Shown piece by piece: positions 9,754 through 18,016 of a stretch of DNA of 64,000 bases (its first letter is position 1; each line of letters begins with the position of its first letter). Below the pieces are notes generated by a model. It saw only the letters and a list, made by a program, of their open reading frames with translations, searched no databases and had not been told where the DNA came from. Position numbers and translations under genes: made by a program. This stretch comes from Actinopolyspora lacussalsi. Lineage in GTDB: Bacteria; Actinomycetota; Actinomycetes; Mycobacteriales; Pseudonocardiaceae. The stretch covers positions 2,249,501 to 2,313,500 of the forward strand of contig JAURUC010000001.1 in the NCBI GenBank assembly GCA_030803735.1. The letters run 5' to 3'.

Positions 9754-9926
9754 GGACGCCGAAACCCGCGCACCGGCGCCACGGCGCGATCCGATTGCCC
9801 CGGGAAGGCTCCGATGCCTTCCAGAACCGGAGCCCCGGTGCCACTCCACCGCGCGACGGGCGGGAGCGGCGGATTTAACTCGCACGTCATCGCTGACGGG
9901 CTCCGAGGTAACAACCGGGAACCAGT

Positions 9927-11408
9927 ATGGCGGACATGACCGAGCGAGACTTCGCGGCAACCGACCGCGGCACCGTGACCCGGCGTCCGAACGCCGCGCG
10001 TCCCTCGGCGTGGTTCGCCCCTGCCGCGGTGGCTGTCGGCACGACGCAGCTCGTGCTGTTCCAACTGGGGACCGGACGGCTCGCCGCGTGGATCCTGACC
10101 GCCGCGGGTGTGGCGTGGCTGTGCGCGACCGCGATCGGTCGGATGCTGCCCGCGCTCGCCCGGCTCGGCGGTCGGAGAACCGAGCAGCGACGGTTCGCGG
10201 GCGAACCCACCACGGTGGAGCTCGGCGAGCGGGCGGATCGGGAGCTGTGGCGGGTGCGTGCCTCGGTCAGCGACGAACCGGGCGGCCTGGCCGCACTGGC
10301 CGGTCAACTGGCCCTGTTGGACGGTGACATCCGGACCATGCAGGTGCACCCGGTCGCCGACGCGGCGGTGGACGAGTTCCTGCTGCACCTGCCCGGCGAG
10401 GTCGGCCACGCCGAACTGGTCGAGGCGGTGACCAGCGCCGGTGGCCGTGACGTGACCGCCGAACGCACCGGTCCGCGCGAGCTGGACGACGTCCCCACCA
10501 GGGCACTGCGGCTGGCGACCGAACTGGTGGAGGGCACCGACGAACCGCGTGGCGCGCTGCGGGCGCTGCTGGGTGACGTCGAGGTGAGCTGGTTGGCCTC
10601 GACCGAGGGGCTGGGCATGGGCACCGATGAACTGCTCGGGCAGTCGATCTGCCTGGACCACCCCGGCGGTGGTGTGCTGCTGCTGCGCCGGAGGGCGGGT
10701 GAGTTCACACCGGCCGAGTTCGCCAGGGCACGCGCGATGACGGGGCTGGCGGCCAGTCGGAAGGCGCACGCGGGACGTCCCTCCGAGGGCCATACGGCAC
10801 GCGACGGCTCCGAGTTCGCGGTGCGCGGCGCCGAGGACGCGGACCTGCCGCTGGTGCGCGAGCTGCACGAGCGGTGCTCGAACGCCAGCAGGCACCGGCG
10901 CTACTTCGTGGCGGGAATCCCCGCTGACCGACGGCCGGAGCTGTCGCCGACTCCGGCACGAGTGGATTCGCGGCCGGGGGATTCACGGCCGGGGGATTCA
11001 CGGCCGGGGGATTCACGGTTGAGTAGCTCGCTGCTGGCGACTTCGCCCGAGGGCGAGGTGGTGGCGATGGGCGACCTCGACCACGACGGCACCGCCGGTG
11101 AGTTGGCACTGCTGGTGCGCGACGACTGGCAGGGGCTGGGCGTGGGGTCGGCGCTGCGGGACGCACTGCTGACGCGTGCCCGCGAGTTCGGGCTCGCCCG
11201 GGTGAGCGCGTTGACCCAGCTGGACAACACCGCGATGGCGCGCACGTTGCGTTCGGCCGGGTTCAAGCACGTCGGCGCGGACGAGCCGGGCGAGTGGTCC
11301 TGGACGCTGGAGCTGCGGGACGGCGCGGAGCGGGCACGCCCCACTGCCCGGGAAGCGAGCGCGACGGTCCCGGCCGGGCGCACCCTGGCCGAGACCAGCC
11401 CGCACTGA
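9927..11408 (+). CDS. Membrane-anchored ACT-like / GNAT acetyltransferase protein
   Basis: A 493-residue protein. Two hydrophobic segments lie near residues 29-66 (APAAVAVGTTQLVLF and ILTAAGVAWLCATAIG). An ACT-like region follows at about 95-165 (LWRVRASVSDEPGGLAALAGQ), then a middle region. A C-terminal N-acetyltransferase domain starts near residue 295 with VRGAEDADLPLVRELHERCS and includes the acetyl-CoA loop DDWQGLGVGSALRDALLTRA. Within the GNAT domain, a loop is expanded by four 15-bp tandem repeats (10965-11024) encoding DSRPG units. The ACT/GNAT layout suggests an acetyltransferase tuned by an amino acid or other ligand; that is inference. It converges on the SDR gene 7 bases away. Confidence 0.75.
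   Translation: MADMTERDFAATDRGTVTRRPNAARPSAWFAPAAVAVGTTQLVLFQLGTGRLAAWILTAAGVAWLCATAIGRMLPALARLGGRRTEQRRFAGEPTTVELGERADRELWRVRASVSDEPGGLAALAGQLALLDGDIRTMQVHPVADAAVDEFLLHLPGEVGHAELVEAVTSAGGRDVTAERTGPRELDDVPTRALRLATELVEGTDEPRGALRALLGDVEVSWLASTEGLGMGTDELLGQSICLDHPGGGVLLLRRRAGEFTPAEFARARAMTGLAASRKAHAGRPSEGHTARDGSEFAVRGAEDADLPLVRELHERCSNASRHRRYFVAGIPADRRPELSPTPARVDSRPGDSRPGDSRPGDSRLSSSLLATSPEGEVVAMGDLDHDGTAGELALLVRDDWQGLGVGSALRDALLTRAREFGLARVSALTQLDNTAMARTLRSAGFKHVGADEPGEWSWTLELRDGAERARPTAREASATVPAGRTLAETSPH
10965..11024 (+). repeat. 15-bp tandem repeat inside the GNAT coding region
   Basis: Four in-frame units start at 10965, 10980, 10995 and 11010. The second and third are identical (GATTCACGGCCGGGG), the first differs at one base and the last is degenerate. 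They encode repeated D-S-R-P-G, probably a surface loop. Unit number could vary between strains by slippage. Confidence 0.9.
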
Positions 11409-11415
11409 TTCGCGG

Positions 11416-12177
11416 TCAGGCGCTCGCCCCACCGTCGACGACCAGGTCGTGACCGACCACGAAACTCGCCTCATCCGAGGCCAGCCACAGTACGGCCGCG
11501 ACGATCTCGTCGGGATCGGCCAACCTTCCCGCCGGGATACCACCGGTGAGCCTGACCGAACGCTGCTCCGCCGTCTCTCCCGGTAGGAACGTCATGTCGG
11601 TGTCGGAGGCACCGGGGCTGACGACGTTGATCCGGATGCCGTCCCGGATGTGGTCCCGCGCGGCGGAGCGGCTCATGTTGCTGACTCCGGCCTTGGAGGC
11701 CACGTAGGGACCGACACCACCGAACCTGGCGTGGTCACCGATGTTCGATCCGACGTTGACGATGGCGCCGCCACCGTGCTCCCGCATGTGGTTGATCTCG
11801 TGCTTCATGCACAGCGCCACACCGGTGAGGTTGACGGCGATCGCGGAGTGCCAGGTGCTTTCCGCCGTGTCGGCGAACGCTCCCGGTTCCGGGAAGACCC
11901 CCGCGTTGTTGTGCGCGATGTCCAGGGATCCGTACCGCCGCACAACGGTTTCCAGCCCGTCGCTCACCGAGGCGGAATCGGTGACGTCGACGTTGACCGC
12001 ACTGGCCTCGCCCCCGTTTTCCTCGATCATCTCGACGGTCCGCGCGGTCTTCTCGTCGTCACGACCCGCGGCGACCACTGTGGCCCCCTCCGCCGCGAAG
12101 GAAAGAGCGCTCCTCCGGCCGAGACCGGATCCGGCTCCGGTAATGAAAACCACTTTTCCCTCGAAACGCGAATTCAT
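11416..12177 (-). CDS. Short-chain dehydrogenase/reductase
   Basis: A 253-residue classical SDR. The cofactor motif TGAGSGLG is at about residues 12-19, the NNAG motif is in HNNAGVFPE, and the catalytic Ser and YVASK (Tyr/Lys) are in the middle. The end, with FVVGHDLVVDGGASA, is typical. Arg residues after the second strand (AAGRDDEK) suggest NADP(H). The ATG at 12177 has AGGAG 8 bases upstream; the longer frame is non-coding leader. It is divergent from an MFS gene, with a shared operator-like palindrome between them. Confidence 0.9.
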   Translation of the reverse strand: MNSRFEGKVVFITGAGSGLGRRSALSFAAEGATVVAAGRDDEKTARTVEMIEENGGEASAVNVDVTDSASVSDGLETVVRRYGSLDIAHNNAGVFPEPGAFADTAESTWHSAIAVNLTGVALCMKHEINHMREHGGGAIVNVGSNIGDHARFGGVGPYVASKAGVSNMSRSAARDHIRDGIRINVVSPGASDTDMTFLPGETAEQRSVRLTGGIPAGRLADPDEIVAAVLWLASDEASFVVGHDLVVDGGASA

Positions 12178-12353
12178 GATTCGTTCTCCTGATTCCGACT
12201 TACCGTTCTCCGCCTGCCCGTGAAAACCGAAACACTCGCTCCCCGAAAGGGACGAGCTAATCCCCGGATCCCCGGAAATCCGGGTGAACACATCTACCGA
12301 GGGGACGCCGCACATCCTCCGAAGCAACGGACACCAGGGCAACCAGCACCACA

Positions 12354-12396
12354 TACTTCGTCATGTCGAGCGCCGCCCCCGGAACATGACAAAGTA
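12354..12396. promoter_or_regulatory. Operator-like inverted repeat between SDR and MFS genes
   Basis: TACTTCGTCATGT (12354-12366) and ACATGACAAAGTA (12384-12396) match as reverse complements at 12 of 13 positions, with a 17-base GC-rich spacer. It sits in the 297-base divergent intergenic region (12178-12474), where nothing else was recognised. It could control both genes. No regulator gene is adjacent. Confidence 0.5.
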
Positions 12397-12474
12397 CGAA
12401 ATCTCGGTTGTTCCTCCCCGAAAAGACGCGCAAACTCCGGACGGAAACGACTTTCCGATTCTTCGGAGTTTTTG

Positions 12475-13926
12475 ATGACCACCGGATCCGGGCACGAGGA
12501 CGCGCCCACGGCGGGCCGAGCGGAATGCCGTACGCCACGTACGAGAGCGGCCTTTTCGCTGCTGGCCGCGACGCAGCTCGTGCTCATCATGGCGATCACC
12601 ATGCTCGCGGTGGTCCTGCCGCGCGTCGAGGCGGAACTGGGGCTCTCGGCGGGCCGCCTGACCCTGGTCAACGCCGCCTACGGCCTGTCCTTCAGCGGGC
12701 TGTTGCTGCTGGGAGGCCGGGCCGCGGATCTCTACGGCCCTCGGCGACTGTTCACCACGGGGCTCGTGCTGTTCGGTGCCGCCTCCATCACGGCTGGTGT
12801 GGCGCCCGGGTTCTGGACACTGACGATCAGCAGATTCCTGCAGGGAGCGGGCGCGGCACTGGCGGCACCGGCAGCGGTGGCGCTGGTCGGGGTCGTGTTC
12901 CCCGAACCGCGTCGCCGTGCCCGGGCCTTGGCGGCGTGGGGTGGGCTTTCCCCGCTCGGAGCGGCGGCGGGCGTGCTGTCCTCCGGCGTGATCGCCGGCT
13001 GGGTGTCGTGGCGTTGGGTGTTCGCGGTGCCGGTGCTCGCCGCCGTACTGGTGTTGGCGCTGACCAGCTCGTTACTACCCGCCGACGGGCGGACCGTGCG
13101 GGGCGGTCTCGACGTCGGGGGCGCGGTTCTGGCGACCGCGGGGCTGACCGCGCTCAGCTACGGCCTGGTCCACGCGGCGGAGCGATCCTGGTTCTCGCTG
13201 CCGGTGCTCGGCCCGCTCACGGCGGGTGTGGTGTTGGTGACGTCCTTCGTCCTCGCGGAGCGGAAAGCGGCCGACCCGTTGCTGCCGCCGGCGTTTCTGG
13301 GCTCGGGGCGCCGAGTGGGCGCCCTGTGGGTGATCCTGGTCGGTGCCACCGCGATCTCGACCGTTCTCATGCTGCTGTCGTTGTACTTCCAACAGGTGAA
13401 GGGGATGTCTCCGCTCGGCACGGCTGCCGCGTTCCTGCCGTTCAGCCTGCTGTTGTTGCTCACCGGGCTCATCGTGACGCGGTTGGTCAACCGGTTCGGG
13501 CCGCGCGTCGTCGCGGTCGTCGGTTCGCTGCTCGCCGCCGGAGGGGCGGCACTGCTCGGCGGCACGACGGCGGGCGGACCGTACGCGGGTGCTTTGCTGG
13601 CCGGGCTGCTGGTCCTGCCGGTCGGGATCAGCATGATGTTCTCCGGTGCGACGGTCCGGGTCCTCTCAGCGGGGAGCGAGGAGCGGGCCGGCCTCGCGGG
13701 CAGTCTGGTCAACACCGCCATGGAGACCGGTCCGACCGCCGGGTTGGCGCTGTTGGTCTCGCTGGCCACCACCCGCACCGACTCGCTGCTCGCCGAGGGG
13801 GCAGCGCCGCGTGTCGCCGAGACGTCCGGGTACTCCTTCGCGTTCGACACGGCCGCGCTGGTCCTGCTCGGCACGGCGGCGGTGGCACTGTGGACACTCC
13901 GCGGGACCGGAGGTCGGGATCAGTAG
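12475..13926 (+). CDS. MFS drug/metabolite exporter (DHA2-like)
   Basis: A 483-residue membrane transporter with 12-14 predicted helices. LLLLGGRAADLYGPRRLFTTGLVLFG is motif A between helices 2 and 3, and ISRFLQGAGAALAAPAAVALV is the helix 4 region. The C-terminal half continues with alternating hydrophobic stretches to residue 475. The family is usually proton-driven efflux. The ATG at 12475 has GGAG 8 bases upstream; the longer upstream frame lacks protein-like content. The 3' end overlaps the stop of the converging transposase gene by 7 bases. Confidence 0.88.
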   Translation: MTTGSGHEDAPTAGRAECRTPRTRAAFSLLAATQLVLIMAITMLAVVLPRVEAELGLSAGRLTLVNAAYGLSFSGLLLLGGRAADLYGPRRLFTTGLVLFGAASITAGVAPGFWTLTISRFLQGAGAALAAPAAVALVGVVFPEPRRRARALAAWGGLSPLGAAAGVLSSGVIAGWVSWRWVFAVPVLAAVLVLALTSSLLPADGRTVRGGLDVGGAVLATAGLTALSYGLVHAAERSWFSLPVLGPLTAGVVLVTSFVLAERKAADPLLPPAFLGSGRRVGALWVILVGATAISTVLMLLSLYFQQVKGMSPLGTAAAFLPFSLLLLLTGLIVTRLVNRFGPRVVAVVGSLLAAGGAALLGGTTAGGPYAGALLAGLLVLPVGISMMFSGATVRVLSAGSEERAGLAGSLVNTAMETGPTAGLALLVSLATTRTDSLLAEGAAPRVAETSGYSFAFDTAALVLLGTAAVALWTLRGTGGRDQ

Positions 13927-15065
13927 TCCGCCGTCCTGTCCCGTGACAGCACACGAGCCGTGTGGGCCAGCGAGGCCAGCGTGATGTGGCGGTGCCAACC
14001 GGGGTAGGTACGCCCCTCGAAGTCGCGAATGCCGACGGTCCCGCCGATCTCCTCGCTGTCGCGGGCGACCCGCCCGGGAAGCTTGCCGCTCCGCAGCAGA
14101 GCATCGACCGACGGGGTGCGTGCGTTCGTCAGCCACATCCGCTCCGGTGGGTTCCGCGGATCCGACCACTCCCCGACCAGACGCAGCATCCGCCGCTTGC
14201 CGCTGTCGGGGCCGTTGTCCGGTCGTCGTGGGATCGGCTCCACCGGAACGGTCACCGCCGCGCTGGTGCGTCGACGGCGGGTCACGGGATCGGTCCACTC
14301 CACGTCGCCGCGCAGCCCCCGCACGGCTTCGAGCAGTCGCCGCGCAGTCGTGGGAACGGAACCGTAGCCGGGCAGTGTCGGGTCGGTGACCACGAAACGG
14401 TTGTCCGCACGCACCCGCATCAGGAAGGGGAACGGAGCGGCGGCGAGCCCGGTGCCGAACAGGTCGAGGTCGACGGAGTCGTTGTCGAACACCACCGGGG
14501 CTTCCAGCGGTCCCCAACGTCGGACGGCCTCGAAAGCCACGTTGGCCACGGACTGCCCCAGTGTCTCCGCGCCCGCCCCGCTGGGGATCGCCGCCCTGCT
14601 GCGGCGGTTCCGGTCCGCCAGCCACTCCGTGGTCAGGTAGAGCCGCCAATCGACCGGGAAGGCGGAACTCTCGTCGGTCAACCACAGCCCGAACGCCTGC
14701 TGTTTGTTGGCACACGAGAGCACGCCGACCGAGTGGTCCCCGTTCTTCGGTATGGACAGTGGACTCACCACCCAGGCGGCCGGGGTGATCCGCTCCCGCA
14801 GGTGGGTCAGCAGCAGTTCGCGCACCGCGTTCCAGTCCCAGGTGGAGCTGTGCACGAAGTGGTGCAGGTTCTGCGCCGCGGCCGCGCCACCGACGCTCGT
14901 CGCGATGTTGCGGATGGAGCGACGACCGGTGCTGGACAGCAGGCCGCGGACGTACTGCTCACCGCGACGCCGCTGGTCCCTCCTGCGCAACGCCGCGAAA
15001 GCGGCCGAGCAGAGCTCCTCGACGACCTCGTCCTCGACGGAGGTGGGGCTGGTCGGAACGGTCAT
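13920..15065 (-). CDS. IS701-like DDE transposase, possibly domesticated
   Basis: 381 residues with the layout of actinobacterial IS701-type transposases: RRRDQRRRGEQYVRGLLSS at the N-terminus, then SIRNIA, NLHHFVHSSTWDWNAVRELL, PKNGDHSVGV, FPVDWRLYLTTEW, an Asp-rich VVFDNDSVDLDLF and a C-terminal LLRLVGEWSDPRN region. The frame is intact and full length. I see no terminal inverted repeats or target duplication, and the stop overlaps the converging MFS gene. Such proteins are often stationary genes beside metabolic clusters in actinomycetes, so it may have a non-transposition role. That is inference. Confidence 0.7.
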   Translation of the reverse strand: MTVPTSPTSVEDEVVEELCSAAFAALRRRDQRRRGEQYVRGLLSSTGRRSIRNIATSVGGAAAAQNLHHFVHSSTWDWNAVRELLLTHLRERITPAAWVVSPLSIPKNGDHSVGVLSCANKQQAFGLWLTDESSAFPVDWRLYLTTEWLADRNRRSRAAIPSGAGAETLGQSVANVAFEAVRRWGPLEAPVVFDNDSVDLDLFGTGLAAAPFPFLMRVRADNRFVVTDPTLPGYGSVPTTARRLLEAVRGLRGDVEWTDPVTRRRRTSAAVTVPVEPIPRRPDNGPDSGKRRMLRLVGEWSDPRNPPERMWLTNARTPSVDALLRSGKLPGRVARDSEEIGGTVGIRDFEGRTYPGWHRHITLASLAHTARVLSRDRTADY

Positions 15066-15292
15066 ACTCGTTCACACCTTCTCGATACACCGCGTACGAC
15101 TTCCGCCACCATGCCGGGTGCAGCGGAGATCGACCACGTGTCGGTGGACACGATTCGCCGCGCGTCCGGTGGTTGGGACACCGAAGCGCGGCACCGGAAC
15201 CCGTGCCGTGCGGGAGTGTCCGATCCGGAATCGGGGTACCGCGGGCGGGAGGTTCTCCGAACCGGAAGGGCGTTTGAACACACCAGGACGTC

Positions 15293-16768
15293 TCAACGCA
15301 CCAGGACGTTGCCGAACTGCCAGGGATCGTCCTCGTCCGAGCTCCGCACCGGCACGTCGAGTCGATCGTCGGCCCCGTCGAACGGTGTCCAGTCCGTCGG
15401 CACGGAGGGGCACTCGCCGAGGTAGGGCTCCGCCGCGGCCAGCACCTCCTCGTGATCGAGATCGTCGGGTACGCACAGCCCCCGGTTCGGGTGCAGCAGC
15501 ATCCAGCGCAGCGCACCGAGCGCCGAAGCCGCGACCTGCAGCGTGGTGGCGTTCTGCCCCGGCACCAGGGAACGCGCCTCGTGGATGTCCAGACTCGTAC
15601 CGGTCCACCACCCGTTGCGGCCGTGGCCGAGCAGCAGCACGCCGAGCTCGTCGGAACCCGCCACGATCTCGTCGTCGACGATCCGCTGCCGCGACTGCGT
15701 CCGGTAGCCCCGCATCCGGAACTCGTGCAGCGAGGCCAGGGCCGCGTCGCTGGGCAGGTAGGCGAAATGCACTGTCGGGCGGTAGATCGGCAGCCCGCTC
15801 GGATCGCGGACGGTGAGACCGTCGCTGATGGTGAAGGTCTCCCCGTGGCTGATCATCATTCCCAGCATCGGCCCGGTGGAGGGCGCCCAGGAGCGGACCC
15901 AGGTGCTCATCCCGGTGCGGGCGAGGTAGATCTGGTTGCGGGGGCCGGTCTCGTGGGTGACGGCCAGCGGCGGCAGCTCGCGCTCGTGGGTGCCCCACCC
16001 GAGTTCGGCAGGCGCGGTCGCCTCCTCGTAGAAGCCCTTGACCGACCAGGTGTTCACGAACTCGTCCACGTCCTTCGGGACCTCGCCGCGCTGGGTGTCC
16101 CGTTCGGAGATGTGGATGGCCCGCGTGCCGGTCGTCATGGCGATGCGGGCGTGATCGCCGTCCGCCAGCGCCGACTCCAGCGCACCGTCGTCATCGACCG
16201 CCGGGCCGGATCCCGCGTCCCGATCGGCGAGCACGGCGGTGGCGACGTCGTGCAGTGCGCGTTTGGTCAGGTGGCTGACCAGGCCCGGGTTGGCGCCGTG
16301 TTCGACCACCGCCGTCGGGCCGGCCGGGTCGAGCCGAGCCGCCAGCTCGTACAGCTTGCCGTGTCTGCGGTAGGTGGTTCGGTCTGCCGCGGTCGTGGTG
16401 GAGTCGCCGTCGGACGCCCAGGTCTCCAGCGAGGTGTCGAGATAGCGCACCCCGTTGCGGTGGCACCACCACAGCAGGTCGCGGGAGTCGACGTCCCAGG
16501 TCAGATTGATCAGCACGTCACCGGGCCCAAGCTCACGGGCCAGGGTGTGCGGGTAGTTCTGCCTGGTGAGCCGGTGCCTGACGAAGCGCGCTCCACGTGC
16601 CAGGGCCGGTTCGGCCCCGGTGCGTGAATCGACCCGGTCCATGATGGTCAGTTCGCCGAAGTTCATGGCGACATGACGCAGCAGCAGCGGTTGCAGGCAC
16701 CGTGAAACCGCGCCGCAGCCGAGCAGCAGGATTCGCCCGGTGAACTCCACCCGCCAGTCGGCACGCAT
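15293..16768 (-). CDS. Homospermidine synthase / saccharopine dehydrogenase family
   Basis: 491 residues. The N-terminal NAD-binding motif ILLLGCGAVSRCLQPLLL, then ELTIMDRVD, VLINLTWDVDSRDLLWWCHRNGVRYLDTSLETW and VVEHGANPGLVSHLTKRAL match bacterial homospermidine synthases, which make homospermidine from putrescine (with putrescine or spermidine as donor) using NAD. Length agrees with the roughly 475-residue bacterial enzymes. The ATG at 16768 is the first start that gives a family-like N-terminus, but its ribosome binding site is weak. A general saccharopine-dehydrogenase-like enzyme is the alternative. The gap to the transposase gene (15066-15292) holds only a small hairpin near 15137-15152. 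Confidence 0.8.
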   Translation of the reverse strand: MRADWRVEFTGRILLLGCGAVSRCLQPLLLRHVAMNFGELTIMDRVDSRTGAEPALARGARFVRHRLTRQNYPHTLARELGPGDVLINLTWDVDSRDLLWWCHRNGVRYLDTSLETWASDGDSTTTAADRTTYRRHGKLYELAARLDPAGPTAVVEHGANPGLVSHLTKRALHDVATAVLADRDAGSGPAVDDDGALESALADGDHARIAMTTGTRAIHISERDTQRGEVPKDVDEFVNTWSVKGFYEEATAPAELGWGTHERELPPLAVTHETGPRNQIYLARTGMSTWVRSWAPSTGPMLGMMISHGETFTISDGLTVRDPSGLPIYRPTVHFAYLPSDAALASLHEFRMRGYRTQSRQRIVDDEIVAGSDELGVLLLGHGRNGWWTGTSLDIHEARSLVPGQNATTLQVAASALGALRWMLLHPNRGLCVPDDLDHEEVLAAAEPYLGECPSVPTDWTPFDGADDRLDVPVRSSDEDDPWQFGNVLVR

Positions 16769-16874
16769 GGCACAACCCGTACTCCGGTGGCCGGTCCAGG
16801 TCCACGGTGATCGGTCAGGACAAGCCGATCGGAGCAGCGCGCCGCTCACTCCCCGGGAGCACCAGCCGCGGGGA

Positions 16875-17789
16875 TCACTCCGCGGTGGTGGTCGGACGTG
16901 GCCCCGCAGTCGCGATGTCCAGGAAGGACCGCAGCACCGGCGGTGTGCTGCCGCGACGCCACGAGATCGCGGTCTGTGCCCGCTCCCCGACGTCGCTCAG
17001 CGCCAGGAATACGGCACCGGCGCGCTGCAGGCTGCGCATCGAGGCGGGCACCACCGCCACCCCCATGCCACCGGCCACGAGCCCGACGATGGTCTGCATC
17101 AGCCAGACGTCGCGCTGCACCACCCGAGGGGTGAAACCCGCGCGTTCGCAGGCCTCGACCACGATCGCGTAAAGCCCCGGCATGCTGCCGTGGCGGGCGG
17201 GCAGGATGAACGGTTCGTCGGAGACCTCGTCGAGCCGCACCCGCTCCCGGTCGGCCAGCCGGTGCGTGGCCGGCAACGCGAGCAGCAGCGACTCCTCGGC
17301 CACCGGCCGGACGTGCAGCGCGGGGTCCTCGAACGGGAGGTAGAACAGCCCGGCATCGATCCGCCGGTCGTGCAGCCGGTCCACGATCTCGTCGGGGCGC
17401 ATCTCCTGCAGGTGCAGCGTCACGTCGGGGTACTCGGCCTTGAACCGGCGCAGCATGGGCGGCAGCACCGCGTTCGACGCGGAGGGGATGAACCCGAGCG
17501 CCAGCCTGCCCACCAGCCCGCTGCCCACCTCCCGGGTCATCCGGCCCGCCTGTTCCACCTCGTGCAGGATGCGCCGCGCCTCCTCCAGCAGCACCTTGCC
17601 CGCCTCGGTGAGCTGCGCGCCGCGCGCGGTGCGGTGCACGAGGTTGGTTCCCAGCTCCGTTTCGAGCTTGCGCAGCTGCGCGCTCAACGGAGGTTGCGCG
17701 ATGTGCAATCGCGCTGCCGCGCGGGTGAGGCTCTGCTCCTCCGCGATGGTCACGAAATACCGCAGGTGTCGTAGTTCCACTTCCGCCAT
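16875..17789 (-). CDS. LysR family transcriptional regulator
   Basis: 304 residues. The N-terminal helix-turn-helix ELRHLRYFVTIAEEQSLTRAAARLHIAQPPLSAQLRKLE is classic LysR. The effector domain runs from about residue 90 to the end, with GLVAGGMGVAVVPASM near the C-terminus. I start at the ATG at 17789; an ATG four codons upstream is possible. It is divergent from an aromatic-acid-type MFS transporter, and two matching operator-like sites lie in the shared promoter region, so it probably responds to the transported acid (CatR/BenM-type logic, inference). Confidence 0.9.
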   Translation of the reverse strand: MAEVELRHLRYFVTIAEEQSLTRAAARLHIAQPPLSAQLRKLETELGTNLVHRTARGAQLTEAGKVLLEEARRILHEVEQAGRMTREVGSGLVGRLALGFIPSASNAVLPPMLRRFKAEYPDVTLHLQEMRPDEIVDRLHDRRIDAGLFYLPFEDPALHVRPVAEESLLLALPATHRLADRERVRLDEVSDEPFILPARHGSMPGLYAIVVEACERAGFTPRVVQRDVWLMQTIVGLVAGGMGVAVVPASMRSLQRAGAVFLALSDVGERAQTAISWRRGSTPPVLRSFLDIATAGPRPTTTAE

Positions 17790-17824
17790 CCGTCGCAGCA
17801 CAGCCGTGCCGCATATTTTGATCG

Positions 17825-17869
17825 TATGACTACCGTCACGAGATGGTATTGGACATATGACTTACGTCA
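17825..17869. promoter_or_regulatory. Two direct copies of a dyad operator, LysR/MFS intergenic region
   Basis: TATGACTACCGTCA (17825-17838) and TATGACTTACGTCA (17856-17869) share TATGACtwmcGTCA, and each has the inverted halves TGAC and GTCA. Their spacing is 31 bases, about three helical turns, which suits a LysR tetramer binding on one face. They lie between the LysR start and the transporter start. Confidence 0.65.
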
Positions 17870-18016
17870 AAGTCAGGCTGCTACCCGACGGTCACCATCC
17901 CGCCCGGACCCCATGACACGCCGCGCGACGCCGCGACCACGCGACGCCGACCGGGCGGGGAGACGGTGTGACCGGCCGGAACTTCCAACCACGTCCAACC
18001 CAGCTAGGAGAGTGCT

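Noticed and set aside
10965..11024. Short tandem repeats considered as a CRISPR array
   Set aside because: Units are contiguous 15-mers in frame inside a coding region, with no spacers. No other array-like pattern was seen in the window.
15066..15292. Hairpin near 15137-15152 as a terminator or IS end
   Set aside because: Only a 6-bp stem, no T-run, and no matching inverted repeat on the other side of the transposase gene.
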